Assembly (NCBI GenBank): GCA_016630955.3
Contig: CM049988.1
Location: 1,116,001-1,180,000 of the forward strand
Direction of reading: 5' to 3'
Origin: Didymella arachidicola
Taxonomy: Eukaryota > Ascomycota > Dothideomycetes > Pleosporales > Didymellaceae
Length of the DNA stretch: 64,000 nt
Positions within the stretch are counted from its first letter, which is position 1. Each line of letters starts with the position of its first letter. This document shows positions 31,154 through 43,105 of this stretch, one piece after another. A program made the translations under genes and the position numbers. Under the pieces are notes generated by a model. That model was not told where the DNA came from. It searched no databases and worked only from the letters and a program-made list of their open reading frames with translations.

Positions 31154-31651
31154 ATGGCTGGCGGCGGCTCCGATCCCAACGCAAAGGTCAAGGCCACGTA
31201 CGTTCGCCCCGCGCGCCCGCAATCGCACATTTCCTCCGCCGCCCGCGACACCCTGTCCCTCGCGCAAAACACGCCGCACTTCGCGCACTCTACAGCAGTT
31301 ACTTGGGCAGCACGCTGACGGCTCGCAGATGGCACATTGGCTCCTGGGGCAATCCCTATGAGGGCGGTGGCCGACCCGGCAAGGGCGTAGTCACGTACGC
31401 GCTCAGCCCCAACAGACAGCGCCCCATGGCGACTTTCATCGGCAAGGGCTTCTGGAACGTCGTGCGCCGCTCGCGGAACCAGGTCCTGTACTTTGTTCCC
31501 CCGCTTATTGCCGGATACGCTACCATGCAGTGGGCGATTGAGAGGTGAGTTGTGGATGTGTGGGAGTAGTGTAAGACGGGAGGCTGACAGATGCAGGAAC
31601 GAGTACCTTAACTCCAAGGCTGGCCGTGCTGAGTTTGGCGACGAGGAGTAG
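31154..31651 (+). CDS. QCR8: cytochrome b-c1 complex subunit 8
   Basis: Ubiquinone-binding-side subunit of respiratory complex III in the mitochondrial inner membrane. Exons 31154-31197, 31329-31544 and 31597-31651 join in frame to 104 residues; donors GTACGT and GTGAGT, acceptors GCAG. Family features: a short N-terminus ending in WHIGSWGNPYEGGG, the conserved GKGVVTYALSPNRQRPMA motif, an amphipathic FWNVVRRSRNQVLYFVPP segment leading into the single membrane helix (VPPLIAGYATMQWAIE) and the NEYLNSKAGRAEFGDEE end, all in Qcr8 order. Length matches the family (about 94-110). The start follows ACA and no earlier in-frame ATG is usable. Confidence 0.93.
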
Positions 31652-32906
31652 GTGTTGGGGCGAGAGCGATATGTATACTTAGATGAGGTGGATGTTGGTG
31701 CTAAGTGGCACGACGGGGGTGATTCGAGAAGACGAATAGATTGTACATCAACCTCTTCCAGTCACGTTGCGTCATCTCGTGCTGTGATACACATACGTGG
31801 GTCTGAAAAGGAGGGAATTGACATTCACAGGCTTTCGAACAGCTTCATCAGGCCTTGGGCAATGACATCAAGGCCATTGCCTAGCATCCTCGCAATGAAT
31901 CATCCTCCAAGATGACAATCCCCCATCATCAACCACCGCACCCACTCCCCTCACACAACCATCTACAGCCCCTGCCACGCACCCCCTCGCAACCTCACAC
32001 CCCGGTACCCTCCCCTTCAAACCTCGCCAGACTCCCCACCGTCCCCGATCACTCGAATACCTCGTGAAGTGCCCAAGCCAGTAGTCACCGCTGCAACCAA
32101 CAACCCCCCAGCATCCTGTTGCTTTGTGGGCTACATAGATAGGTGGCGTTGATGATAGCGGCTTGGGCGCCGGGGTGCAGGATGGCACGAAGGGGGCGGC
32201 GAGGCGCTAGTATTGGATTGCGGTGTGGTTTTGATTGTTATGAGGGCGGGTGCGGTGAGGAAGGGGGGATATGGAGGGTGAGGGGAGGAGAGGAGGAGTT
32301 GATACTAAATGGTAGGTGAGCTGCGCTGGGGGGATGGTGATTACATGGCAGGCTTAAATTGAAGAGATGGTGGGTTAGTCTTTTTATGTGCCCGGTCTGT
32401 TCAGCAGCGCTGGGATGATGGAGCGAGCGGTTTGCGGGCTGCTTGCAGTCGGTTGATGGCTCACGTGTGGCTGCTTGGATCTGACGAGCGTGTCTGGACG
32501 TCGATGCAGGGTGCTGGAGTGTGAGACTGCTATCTTTTGGGAGCTATTCATTGTCGTTGTGGAAGTGAACATCACCAAGAGCTAGTGTTGCCAAAGTACT
32601 GCACGTGTCGACGCTGTCAGTGGGGTGCAGCCTGGGCCGCGGTCGAGTCGCGCTCCACCGGCTTAGTCACCACTTGAACGGCGTCACGACTTGTGCTGTC
32701 ATGCATCAGCAGAGGCTTTCGCCATCACGCGCTTGCCACAACGCGCAGCACCACGACGCCGATTCCTCCTCCTCATACAATCCTGTAATATAGCAGTGCA
32801 TGGTAGGACAGTGCAGGCACAGCAACCAACCCTCCGCCTGCTCCCACGCCCGCCCGCCACACCTCGCATCTGCCTGACGCTCTTCCGCCGCGCCCGCCCA
32901 CCGACC
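31652..32906. promoter_or_regulatory. intergenic and upstream region of the m-AAA protease gene
   Basis: No gene found in 1.25 kb. The plus strand is CCA/ACC-rich at 31,900-32,110 and GGA/GGT-rich at 32,150-32,350. The reading frame of the protease is open upstream of its ATG, but composition changes at 32907. Confidence 0.4.
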
Positions 32907-35586
32907 ATGTCGAGCCTCCTGCGCCGCACCCCCGGCCAGCTCGCGCGCCTCTCGCGGCCCTCCAGCACACTCACACCCCGCACACCCTTCGCATTAAGGC
33001 GGCGAGTACCTGTCCCGCAATGTCTCTACGCACAGCAGCGCGCCCGGCGGTTCGCGACCGGCCCCGAGGAGCCCAAGAACGAGAAAGACGAGAAGAAGGA
33101 CGGCCCGCAGGAGCCGAGCAAGGACGGACGGCCCGCAGAGAAGCCCGCGGCTGACAGCAACACGGCGAAGCTGACGCCCGAGGAGGAGAAGATGCTCGAC
33201 CAGCTGGTGTCGTTTGTGTCCATGGGCGTGCCGCGGGCGCAGCAGAAGGTCATCAAAGACACAATGGACGAGATCAAGAAGACGGGGATCCCGCCCGAGC
33301 TGCGCGAGGAGATGGACAAGCTGGCCCGCGGCGACAAGCTGGACCTCGCCACCGCCGCCAAGATCTCGCGCATGACGAGCAGCATGGCCCGCCGCGCCGC
33401 CGAGCAGCAGCAGTTCAAGACGGGCAAGCCCCAGCAGAAGGCCGGCGCCCACGACCCGGGGCCACAGAGCCAGAAGGACAGCAAGAAGGAGGGCGCTGGC
33501 GGGCCCGGCGGCATGCCCAACCCCATGGGCGGCTTCGACACCAACACGCTGCTCATCTCCGCCTTCCTTGCCTGGATCACGTACCGCATGTTTGTCCCCA
33601 GTGAGAACACAAAGGAGATCACCTGGCAGGAGTTCCGCACCACCTTCCTCGACAAGGGCCTGGTCGAGAAGATTGTCATCCTGAACAATAACAAGGCAAA
33701 GGTCCACCTGCACCGCGAGGCCGTCGCTGGCATGTACCCCGACTCGCCCTCGGTCAACTCAAACTTCTACTACTTCTTCACCATTGGCTCCGTCGAGGCC
33801 TTCGAGCGCAAGATGGACGAGGCCCAGTACGAGCTCGGGATCCCCAGCTCAGAGCGCATCCCCGTCGCCTACGCGAGCGAGATATCTTGGTTCGGCACCT
33901 TCCTGTCTTTCGGTCCCACTATTCTGCTCCTCGGCTCGCTGTTCTACTTCACGAGGCGCGCCGGCGGCGGCAGCGGAGGCGCTGGCGGCGTCTTCGGCAT
34001 GGGCAAGAGCCGCGCCAAGAAGTTCAACCACGAGACAGATATCAAGGTCAAGTTCGCCGATGTTGCGGGCATGGACGAGGCCAAGCAGGAGATTATGGAG
34101 TTTGTGTCTTTCCTCAAGGACCCCGGACGGTTCCAGAAGCTTGGCGCTAAGATTCCCCGCGGTGCTGTGCTCTCCGGTCCCCCAGGTACTGGTAAGACGC
34201 TACTTGCCAAGGCCACAGCTGGCGAGTCTGGCGTGCCTTTCTTCAGTGTCAGTGGTTCCGAGTTTGTCGAGATGTTCGTCGGTGTCGGTGCGTCGCGAGT
34301 GCGAGACCTGTTCGCCAACGCGCGCAAGAGCACACCCTGCATCATCTTCATCGATGAGATTGACGCCATTGGCCGATCGCGTTCGAAGCAGAACTTTGGT
34401 GGCGGCAACGACGAGCGCGAGGCGACACTCAACCAGATCCTGACAGAGATGGACGGTTTCAACACAACAGAGCAGGTCGTCGTTCTTGCTGGTACCAACA
34501 GACCCGATGTCCTCGACAAGGCCCTGATGCGTCCCGGCCGCTTCGACAGGCATATCAACATCGACCGCCCTACCATGGAAGGCCGAGGCCAGATCTTTGG
34601 TGTGCATCTGAAGAAGATCATCACCAAGGAGGACATTGAGTTCCTCAAGGGCAGGTTGGCAGCTCTCACGCCCGGTTTCTCCGGTGCAGACATTGCCAAC
34701 TGTGTCAATGAGGCCGCCCTTATTGGTAAGCCTTCAACTCCCTTCTGTATGCTCTAACTAAACACGTCTAGCCGCCCGCTACTCCGCCGACACAGTAACA
34801 ATGGTCCACTTCGAGCAAGCCATCGAGCGCGTCATCGGCGGTCTGGAGAAGAAGTCCCTGGTGCTCAAGCCCGAAGAGAAGAAGACCGTCGCCTACCACG
34901 AAGCCGGCCACGCCATCTGCGGCTGGTACTTCAAATACGCCGACCCGCTTCTCAAAGTCTCCATCATTCCCCGCGGCCAGGGCGCCCTCGGCTACGCTCA
35001 GTACCTGCCCGCCGGCGACACATACCTGATGAATGTGCACCAGCTAATGGACCGCATGGCCATGACGCTCGGCGGCCGCGTGAGCGAAGAACTGCACTTC
35101 GACACCGTCACCTCGGGCGCCTCGGACGACTTCCGCAAAGTCACCCAAATGGCCACCGCCATGGTAACCAAATGGGGCATGACCAAGAAAATAGGCTACA
35201 TCTACTTCGACGACGACAACCAGCAATCCCAATTCCAAAAACCTTTCTCCGAGGAAACAGCCAAAAACATTGACGCAGAAGTAAAACGCATCGTCGACGA
35301 AGCCTACAAACAGTGCCGCGACCTCCTCGAGGAGAAGAAGGTCGAAGTCGGCCTCGTCGCTGAGGAACTCCTCAAGAAAGAAATGCTCGGCCGCGAGGAT
35401 ATGATCCGCCTCCTCGGCAAGCGCCCCTTCGAAGACCCGCAGGACTTCCACAAGTATTTCTCCGGTGAATTCGGGAAGGCCCCCGGGTTGATAGAGCCCA
35501 ACGGCGAAACAGGCACAAAGGGCCCACTCGTCCCCCCCGCGCCCGCTACCTTCAACGCTATCGAGCCCCCGCGGCATCATGTTTAG
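32907..35586 (+). CDS. YTA12/AFG3: mitochondrial m-AAA protease (AFG3/YTA12 type)
   Basis: Membrane-bound ATP-dependent zinc protease facing the mitochondrial matrix, degrading inner-membrane proteins and maturing others. Exons 32907-34725 and 34772-35586 join in frame (GTAAGC donor, CTAAC branch, TCTAG acceptor) to 877 residues. Order: Arg-rich presequence (MSSLLRRTPGQLARLSRPS); charged linker rich in Lys/Glu; a first membrane segment near 210 (LLISAFLAWITYRMF); an intermembrane-space domain (ITWQEFRTTFLDKGLVEKI); a second membrane segment near 333-350 (FLSFGPTILLLGSLFYFT); a Gly/Ala linker; the AAA module with Walker A GPPGTGKT (about 423-430), Walker B IIFIDEID (about 479), and the second region of homology MRPGRFDRHI; and the M41 peptidase with HEAGH near 649. 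Two membrane passes distinguish it from the one-pass i-AAA Yme1. I cannot decide between the two m-AAA paralogues. Confidence 0.92.
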
Positions 35587-36921
35587 AAGTGTGGTGGCGG
35601 TGGGAGGGGAGAGCGGGGGGGAAGTAGTTTTTTTGTGAAACAAATGGCGTCGAGACTCTCCCGTGAACAACAGGCAGTGTAGCATAAGATCTAGATCCAA
35701 GGCCCCGTAGAGACAAACAGGGCTTTTGTGTTTGTGTAGGTAGTGTAGTGTATGATTAGTGGTATATATGCAATGCAATGCAATGTTGAAACACTGGGAT
35801 CGCTGCGGGACGTAGTGAAGCGTGAACGTCAGTAATCCATCTTTTCCATCTTTTCCATCTTTTCCATCCCATCCCATCCCACCATCGCAACCTCACCCCC
35901 GTCCTATTGCAAACACTATCATATCCCCATTCCCCAAACCATCTCCCTATACACCCCCCCTTGCTCTACATCATCGCGTAATCGGGCCTGGAGTAGAGTA
36001 TAGCAACTAGAGCTTATTGCAAATCAACCTTAACCTTATTACAAGTCTACTCTGCGAATCGCGGACTAAGCAGCTGTTGTTTTGAGCTGTGTTGTATCAT
36101 ACACCGCTTAGGCTTTAGTCAGAAAGGAAGGACGAGGATTGCCTGTGTAGCAGTCTCGTCACGTAGAGCACGTATCCGTCTTCAACATTCAAAGCAAAAG
36201 GGTCTCGTGGGCACCGGTTATATGGTTAGGTAGGAGCGGATTAAACTGATGTTCGTGTAGTAAGCGAGTTGTAGAGCAGAGGATTGGTGTCTGTCTGTCT
36301 GTCTGGGTTATTGTTTGTGTTAAAGGAGGTGGGTGTTTTTGGGATCTACGGGTTGGGATGGTTGGGGGTTGAGGTTCGGGATTGAGTGGCGGGGGTCTTC
36401 GCCGCGGAGATTTTGGGATTTCAATGCTGTCTTGGGATGGAGGGGTGCAGAGGGTGGTGACCTGGGGGGGGGGGCGGATTGTTGTGTCTGAGAATAAGAT
36501 GATGAGATGGGGTTTGGGTGTTGGGGACGGGTTTGGGGGACTAACTGCTGGTGTTTCGAGGCTAAATGGTGGTAATATCTCGGGGTTTGTAGTGTAGGGA
36601 TTTGTTGTTGCTGACGGTATGTCTTGTGCAGTTCTCAGCGCTAAGAAGAGGGCGCGAGCGTGACCGGGAGCGGGATTGACACACCGCAAAATTCTCAAGC
36701 TCGCGTTTGCCGGGGAGGAAATTTCATTCATCGAGAAGATGCTGGACACTGTTTTAGTACACTATCACATTCAATGACCCTACGCATTTTGCTCAGTCTG
36801 TCGCCCGTCGGAAAGATTGTCATCCAACCTAACAAAGCGTGTAATTGTCTTGCATCTAGTCGACTATTCTAGAAAGTGTTATAGGCTACTGCAGACACTA
36901 GACCGGCACTGTCTTGAGAGC
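35587..36921. other. intergenic region between convergent genes
   Basis: No supported gene. A 180-codon minus-strand frame (ATG 36731, ends 36189) is Pro/Thr-rich and has no domain; it arises from a G/T-rich plus strand and is probably chance. The first 300 bp should hold the protease terminator, and the last part the 3' end of the Zn2Cys6 gene. Confidence 0.45.
35837..35880. repeat. CCATCTTTT tandem repeat followed by CATCC repeat
   Basis: Three to four copies of a 9-bp unit followed by three copies of a 5-bp unit; pyrimidine-only on the plus strand apart from single A residues. Confidence 0.85.
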
Positions 36922-38476
36922 CTACGGGTGCGCCTGGGAGGTGTTCTTGTAGCCAATATTGATAAGCTCCGGCAGCTGCAATAGGCCCGTAACCCTTGTC
37001 TCGTCACCTGGAGTGCCGATCGGTACCTTCTGGATGAACCTTGCGAAGAATGTATCCCTTATGTCCTCGGGCCGTGCATTATCCCACGCATCTTTGTCGC
37101 CAAGAGGTAACGGCGCCACGCTGTTAAGATGTGTACTGACATTCTTCGCCAGTCGCCGGCCTTCGGGCGAGTTAAAGCCACCCAAAGCCTGCCATGCTAT
37201 CTTAGTCGCAACAAACCCGATGGTATGCGACTCGTGCGCACCCTCACGTTTCTCGTACTCTTTGAGTTCGAAACACTTTACGATAGTCATGACTGATTCG
37301 TTGCGTAGCGCTGTATTCTGGGGTGAAGGTGCGAGAGTGTCGATGATCTGGAGAATGCAGATGTGTACGGTATTGTAGAGCATCAGCGCCGTTGCCGAGA
37401 GGTGGTTCGCGACGCCAAGCTCTTCAGCGAGAGGCGATAGAGTCTTGAGTGGGTCCCTTTGTAATGCATTGAAGCGCTCGAAGAGAGGCCAAAGCTTGGT
37501 AAGATTGTTCAGCGTGTCCTTTACGCGGTGTAGGAGCGGTTCGTACGCCCACAGAGGTGCTTTTCCGTTGAGTATTGCGTCGCGCTCACCCATGAGCTGT
37601 GTGCAGTCCGCCAAGCAAGTAAACATGTGATGCTGCAGGATCATGGGTTCAGTCGCGTCGGCGGGCGGCGGCGCATTCTTCCATTCGTCTCTCGCATAGA
37701 TCGAGGGCCGCGACTCTGCAAGCGCACCTATAATAGACAAAATTCGTAGACCTCGAAAGATGATAGCAGTGTCTCCAGTTGCATCTGAAGGCGGGCCACG
37801 CATAGCCATGATGGCCTCTAGGCCTCGATGATGCTTGAAAAAATTCTTTGGCCCAGTCGGCAGGAAGATCTCAAGCAGCATGCAAGTCAATGAGGTGAGG
37901 ATGGTTTCGTCGGTTGTCTGAAGCTCCGGAACTGCTAGGTGCCTATTAAGCTGCCGTAACACGTCACCGTATAAGCTGTAGCCTCTGCGAGTGATCTGAT
38001 TTTGACGGTGTTGTTTTCCAAAGAAGGTCACAGAGAGACTGAGCATAGACTGTCGGAGAAGCTCGATCCCTGGATCATCAAAGGCAGGTGCACCTACATA
38101 GGCTTCGATCATATTGCAAGCCAGTTCAACAGGCCCGCCCCTCAAGAGGTTCTTGCGTGTGTAAGCAAGACATATTGTCTCATCGAATGCCACGAACGAA
38201 AGCTGAGGGGGCGGGGTTGCAGTTGCGAGCACTAAAGGACTGTCTGGAGACGATGCACTCTGAAGTTCCATATTCTGGTTGATCCATGTGACGTCTTTGG
38301 GGCCATCGCAATCTAGGCCTCGCTTTTTGCAGCGAAGGCATGTCGGACGCGTTTCGTCTGGGTGACATCAGCGACAACGTCCATGAATCGTATGCAACAC
38401 AGATGCTCTTACCACACTTGACGCGTCGTCTCCGACAGTTTGAACAGCCCCTTGAGCGACCACCTCTGCTCACCAT
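36922..38476 (-). CDS. Zn2Cys6 fungal transcription factor
   Basis: Exon 1 is 38476-38413 and exon 2 is 38357-36922, joined in frame through a GTAAGA donor and CACCCAG acceptor (intron 55 nt) to 499 residues. Splicing rebuilds a perfect binuclear cluster at the extreme N-terminus: Cys-X2-Cys-X6-Cys-X6-Cys-X2-Cys-X6-Cys, from CSNCRRRRVKCDE across the junction to CLRCKKRGLDC. The intron thus falls inside the zinc cluster, as in many such genes. The rest is alpha-helical and resembles the fungal-specific TF region (FQALGG-free type seen in short C6 regulators; e.g. LTSLTCMLLEIFLPTGPKN and FKHHRGLEAIMAMRGP). The start gives the typical MVSRGGRSRGCSNCRRRR opening. Neighbours are a protease and gene debris, so there is no cluster to suggest its targets. 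Confidence 0.87.
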
Positions 38477-39880
38477 GCTCAGGGCATCTACGAACTTGGC
38501 GGGGTACGTTTTGCGGATGTTAATGCGCTAGTCTTTTTAGGTCACGGCTTTGGGGTGACAGTTCTCCGCATAGGAATGCGATTGAGGTAACTGGCCCAAT
38601 TTCGCAGCTCCATCCTTCGATGGCGATGATGGTTGCTGTTATAGGCTCGAAATGGGATACGTAAGTAGTGTTCGGCAGCTAAGCTTGGCACACGGGCGAA
38701 CTCAACCCCGACGAAACTTCCAGGAGTCTGCCTCGCAACTGCGCCCTTCAGTCTTACGCAGCCATTCGCAACCTTCTTCAACTTCATCTGGCAATGCTCA
38801 AGCGCAGATGCAGCTAATCGCGCGAAGACTCTTCAAGACACAATTCGATCGTGAAGATGATTTCATCACCCTCGGCTACCCACGTTAGCGCGAGTCAGGC
38901 GGTCTTGGACACATGACTCAGACCACAAAAGACAGTCGGTTACGACAAATGCACTCAAACGTGCAGAACAGCGGCTGTCTTAGTACGGCAATTGTGTTAC
39001 TGCAGATGAAAACTGTATGGCGGTATCTCGCGCCTCTAAATACGCAGGCTTTGTGCTCTACCGTACATGCATACACTGTCTCTGGGACTACAACTCTCTA
39101 CTTTCTAGCAACGCGTATTATCATCGCAACAGGTCTTGCACTGCTTAATGGGAACCAGCAGGGGTCACGTTGGCAACTTTACCTTACATCTGCGAGCTCT
39201 GCTAGCTTTCAGCACAGCAAGGATTCATGGTATCATTTCAGGGGCCTATCTCTGGCTTCGCAACGGTACCGTTAGGCTGTCATATGCCTCAATAATGCAT
39301 GTTCTAGCTTCCCTTCTTACTCTTTTCTTTGGTTGTGTGCATGACATCGACCAGCAAGCGAATTTGACTGCACGTTGGTTGCCGTAACATCCCAACAACA
39401 GTGATGTACTACTCCAACATTTGACTGCATGGATACAGCGTCCGGTGAAGCCGTTACTTTTGGCTTCTGCGGAAGACTTTCCTGGATTACCATACCAGGC
39501 CTTTGAATCTCAAACGTATGCGGCATGTCCCCCTCACTGGTGTCTGTAGCGGCCGCTTCGTTGATATGAGTTCCGTAAATAACTCGCCTATGCTCAAAAA
39601 TTGTTCTCTCTCACTTCACATGCAGTTGTTCTCTCACTGTAAGACATTGGCATGGGCCCACACAGCGTAGCGTGCGCCAATCAAAATTAGCATAGAAGTA
39701 GCCCAAGTGAGCTTTCTTCCTTTCACTTCGATTACGCCCTAAGATTGTCACAGCTCTGCTTTCTCATGCGGGTGCGAACTGCCACAAAGTTGGCGTCAAA
39801 ATTCAATCCGAAATTATTTGCAATTGCATATATTTCGCTTTAGATGGACGGAACTCGCCTCTGGCGATCAAGTTACTGTC
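38477..39880. other. gene-poor stretch
   Basis: Upstream of the Zn2Cys6 gene. Short plus-strand frames at 38,652-38,888 and 38,913-39,275 have no recognised domain and lie in different frames. Nothing else supported. Confidence 0.45.
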
Positions 39881-39887
39881 CTGGCAC

Positions 39888-40519
39888 GTGCAGCATCTGG
39901 GCAAGCATTCTGGTTCGCAATCCAACTTGCTCATCGAAGAAGCCGTAAGGATCGACAATCTGCCGTTCTTGCAAGCTATGCATACGAATGGCTATCTCGA
40001 CGCAAGAAAAAAGTCTCATGCGCAAGACATCATCCAGAGGCTCTTGAAGAATCCATATCCCCAAACAATGCTCCGATACCTCCATGCTAATAGCCTGATC
40101 AATATACACGGTTATTACCGTGAAGGGTCTCGCGATCAGGCTCGATCCCTCCTCGATCTCGCAGTTCATCACAGCTGCATCCCTGTTGCCAAAGCTGCCT
40201 TTCGATTTCTGCTCACGTCAGAACAAAGCACGGTCTGCGACAAGCGATATCACAAGACAACATAACCATGATCAAGCTTTTCCTAGACAATGGCGCAGAT
40301 CCCGAAGCCGTTGATCCATGGCGGGGCCCAGACTTCCATCGCAGCACATGTGAGCTTGCAAGACCAGGGTCCAAGGTCTACCAGACTGTGCGAGATTCAG
40401 TTGAGAGGAAAGTGCGTGATTCAGCGGGTAGATACACACCACCTAGGTTCTGGGCCTGGGACGCCAAGAAGCAGATAAACGTACCTTTGGCCTACACGTT
40501 CCATGCTCCAGAGCTTTGA
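39888..40519 (+). pseudogene. frameshifted ankyrin-repeat gene
   Basis: The first frame reads LLIEEAVRIDNLPFLQAMHT, IIQRLLKNPYPQTMLRYLH and LLDLAVHHSCIPVAKAAF, with ankyrin-like spacing, and stops at 40265. Near 40,195-40,215 the coding text moves to another frame, KHGLRQAISQDNITMIKLFL, then DNGADPEAVDPWRGPDF, a nearly textbook ankyrin repeat (LRQAISQ..ITMIKLFLDNGADPE), and runs on through ARPGSKVYQTVRD to a stop at 40519. No intron of plausible length joins the two (the only GT...AG is about 37 nt with no branch site). The N-terminal part is not clear. The ending VPLAYTFHAPEL is open to the stop and looks like a genuine C-terminus. Confidence 0.5.
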
Positions 40520-41805
40520 GCAACTCAACGACTGAGCAAGTTGTGTCACCAGGCTCATATTGGACAATCAGGGCTACCGTAAGTATTGGACTCGTCGGCT
40601 GGCAAGAGGTCTTATCATGATTCAAAATCACTTTATGATAGATCTTGCGGTCGTCATCGCGGAGACCGCCACCGCCTCTCGGGCCCGGTTTCCCAGTTTC
40701 TGTTTTCTTCAAAAAGTTTATTTAGCATTTCGGGATTAGTTTCCAACTTAGAGTCTCCACATGCGAGGGCTCACGATTAGTGGCATTCAATGACAGAGTC
40801 TGTTTGCATGTCTGGCTCAGATCCACGTGAACGATGCAACAGGTCTGTTAGATCCATTTTTTTCTCACCTTTAAAGATATTCAGATTTCTCAGTATCATA
40901 CGTCTCTCCTGAGCTGAGCCCCCACCCTAAAACTCACCGGTCAAAGTGACGTATCTTCTATGCAAAAGAATGGCTCATCAAGCCTGCATCATGTCTGATT
41001 AGGTGTATATACAGTCAAAGTTCAGCTGTCTGGTTGCTTTCACTTAAGAAGATCTCTATTGAAGAAGATGCGCCAATAGCGTAATCTACAGCGCGCACGC
41101 TCCGCAAACTTCTGATTTCCGCGACACTGGACCAGGGATCCATGTAGCCTTCGCGATTTCAAGTCTGCAGAGATAGTTCAGTAGGTTGGAGGTGGAGATA
41201 GTCTACACCAGGCTTCATTAAGTCGCGCCATGCGAATGACACCTCGGCAAAGGTCCAGCAAATTGCGTGACTCGCACAGCGCGTTTCCTCGAAACACCAT
41301 GAATTGCACGTATGAGAGAATCCTGGGTTCATCCTAAAGGTTCGATTATTATTCCTGTACAGACTCTATGTGCGCCTCGGTTTTCTGTGGTACTCCGAAT
41401 TCGAATCTCTCCCTAACTATGCCTTCGACCAGATCGACCAAAGCTAACAGCTTCTCATCTACGCCTCCCCTTCCAAAATGCATACGGTCAAAAACAATTA
41501 TGCCTCTTTACTTGAAGTAGACTTTCGGGGGCAAGTGAGTGCTCAATCGCATGGACCAAGAATCTACGGTCATGCTCGCATCGTTACCGTCTCTGGAAAA
41601 CCTCGACCGTACGAATTTGATTACCGAGCATCGTATCTGAACGTGTGCCAGACTGTGGAGCCCGAACGCTTTCTCCGCAATTGCCTCCATTGTTGAAGTG
41701 TCATTAGGGTCCAGCCAAGTCATCAAAGTAATTCTCCTGAGTAACGGCCTGACAGATATTGGTGGCCAACCGCGAAACATTGCGAAATCATTTTGCTGAC
41801 CCAGT
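40520..41805. other. gene-poor stretch
   Basis: No supported gene. A 72-codon plus-strand frame at 41,478-41,696 (MHTVKNNYASLLEVDFRGQ) is unassigned and could belong to the 5' side of the broken F-box-like gene, but no splice link was found. Confidence 0.4.
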
Positions 41806-42457
41806 ATGACAACGCTGTGGTTACAGCCGGCTGGGCCGTTTGGCTCTCAATTTGCACATCTTTGGGAAGAGCTACCGGACGAAATTAAACTCGAGATACT
41901 GAAATTCGCTTTGGTCAGCAACGTGACCATTGGTCCCGATCCGGAAAGTGAGGAATCGTCTTGGTCACAAGATCGTCAAACGATATTTCATTACTACAGA
42001 ACACTCATTACCATTCCCCAAATGGCAGGCTATGCTAGTGTACTACAAACACAACACTCTCCGAATGAGATCTTTCTTTGGAAATTGCATTCTTCCTTCA
42101 CATGAGATCAATCGTCACATTTTCAGACTTGAATCCAATATCGGACTCAAGTCGATGGAATGGATGAGCGTTCACCGCCTTGCCGCAGGTATTTATGGGT
42201 TTCACAAGCTCCAGTACCTCACGATCAGTATTTCTACAGGTTGCCTTCTGAGAATCGCCGTGGACGAGAACCACGTACTGGAGATCTGGGAGAGGTTCAA
42301 AAATAGCGTTGGTGACGGGTTGAACTTCGAGTGTAAAGGTAAGGTTCGCTTGACTGAGGACAATCCGCGACTCCCAGAATTCCCTCCCCATGTTCTATCA
42401 ATCAACAGCGCGATTATGCTTGCGTTCCTTCGGCGAAGCATACGCTTTCTTGAATAA
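41806..42457 (+). pseudogene. frameshifted F-box-like gene
   Basis: ATG 41806 opens a frame with FAHLWEELPDEIKLEILKFA, an F-box-like start (LP.EI..EIL), followed by IFHYYRTLITIPQMAGYAS. From about 42,035 that frame loses coding character and stops at 42105, while the next frame carries YYKHNTLRMRSFFGNCILPS, then HEINRHIFRLESNIGLKSM, LAAGIYGFHKLQYLTISI and on to a stop at 42457. The join is a single-base shift at GCTAGTGTACTAC. The combined protein would be about 215 residues, a common size for these fungal F-box-type proteins. A sequencing error at one base would also explain it. Confidence 0.6.
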
Positions 42458-43105
42458 GCGAGAGGGAGAAATGGTCATGGATCGGTTCTGGTAGAACCAG
42501 AGGTGTCGTTTGAAGTCGACTCCACAACTACACTTGGCATTGACCTCGACCTTTTCTCCACGAGCCAGTCTGTTGACACCCGCCTGAGATCTCCGATCAC
42601 TACACTCACAAGATCGAGCTTTGTCTCAAGAGCTTCAAATTACGCACTAATATCATGTTGATTGGATTGCGCGGGGACAGCATGGTATCTGTACAGCTTG
42701 TAGCATGTCAGTGTCGTTGTCAATGATATTCCGATCACTTGAGGTGATGATTTGAAATTCCTAGCCTTGATGGCCAATTCGACGGCGAGTTGCAAGTGCA
42801 AAGGATCTGTCCAAGTCTATCGCCCGTATAGCGACAATTTTCGAGTGTGGCCGATGCATGGCCATTAGTGACTCCAATTTGCTCGGATTCTCCAATAGCA
42901 TCGTGCGATTCAAACCTCTAGTACATTTGATGTAAGCGAGGCAAGGGCAGCTCTTCGGATACCGAAGTGGGCCGATTCAGGACAGTGATCTAGTGCGAGG
43001 AGTGGACATGTATATTGTAAGGTCGTGCATTCGTATGTAGATTGGTCATTGGTGGGTATCAAATAGTATAAGAGCATAGTCCAAGTAACGGAAGCGCTAG
43101 CAAAA
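42458..43105. other. intergenic, 0.65 kb
   Basis: No gene seen. It separates the F-box-like remnant (plus) from the 3' end of the Ca2+ ATPase gene (minus). Confidence 0.5.

Noticed and set aside
36189..36731. 180-codon Pro/Thr-rich minus-strand frame
   Set aside because: Explained by G/T-rich plus-strand sequence; no domain and no gene signals.
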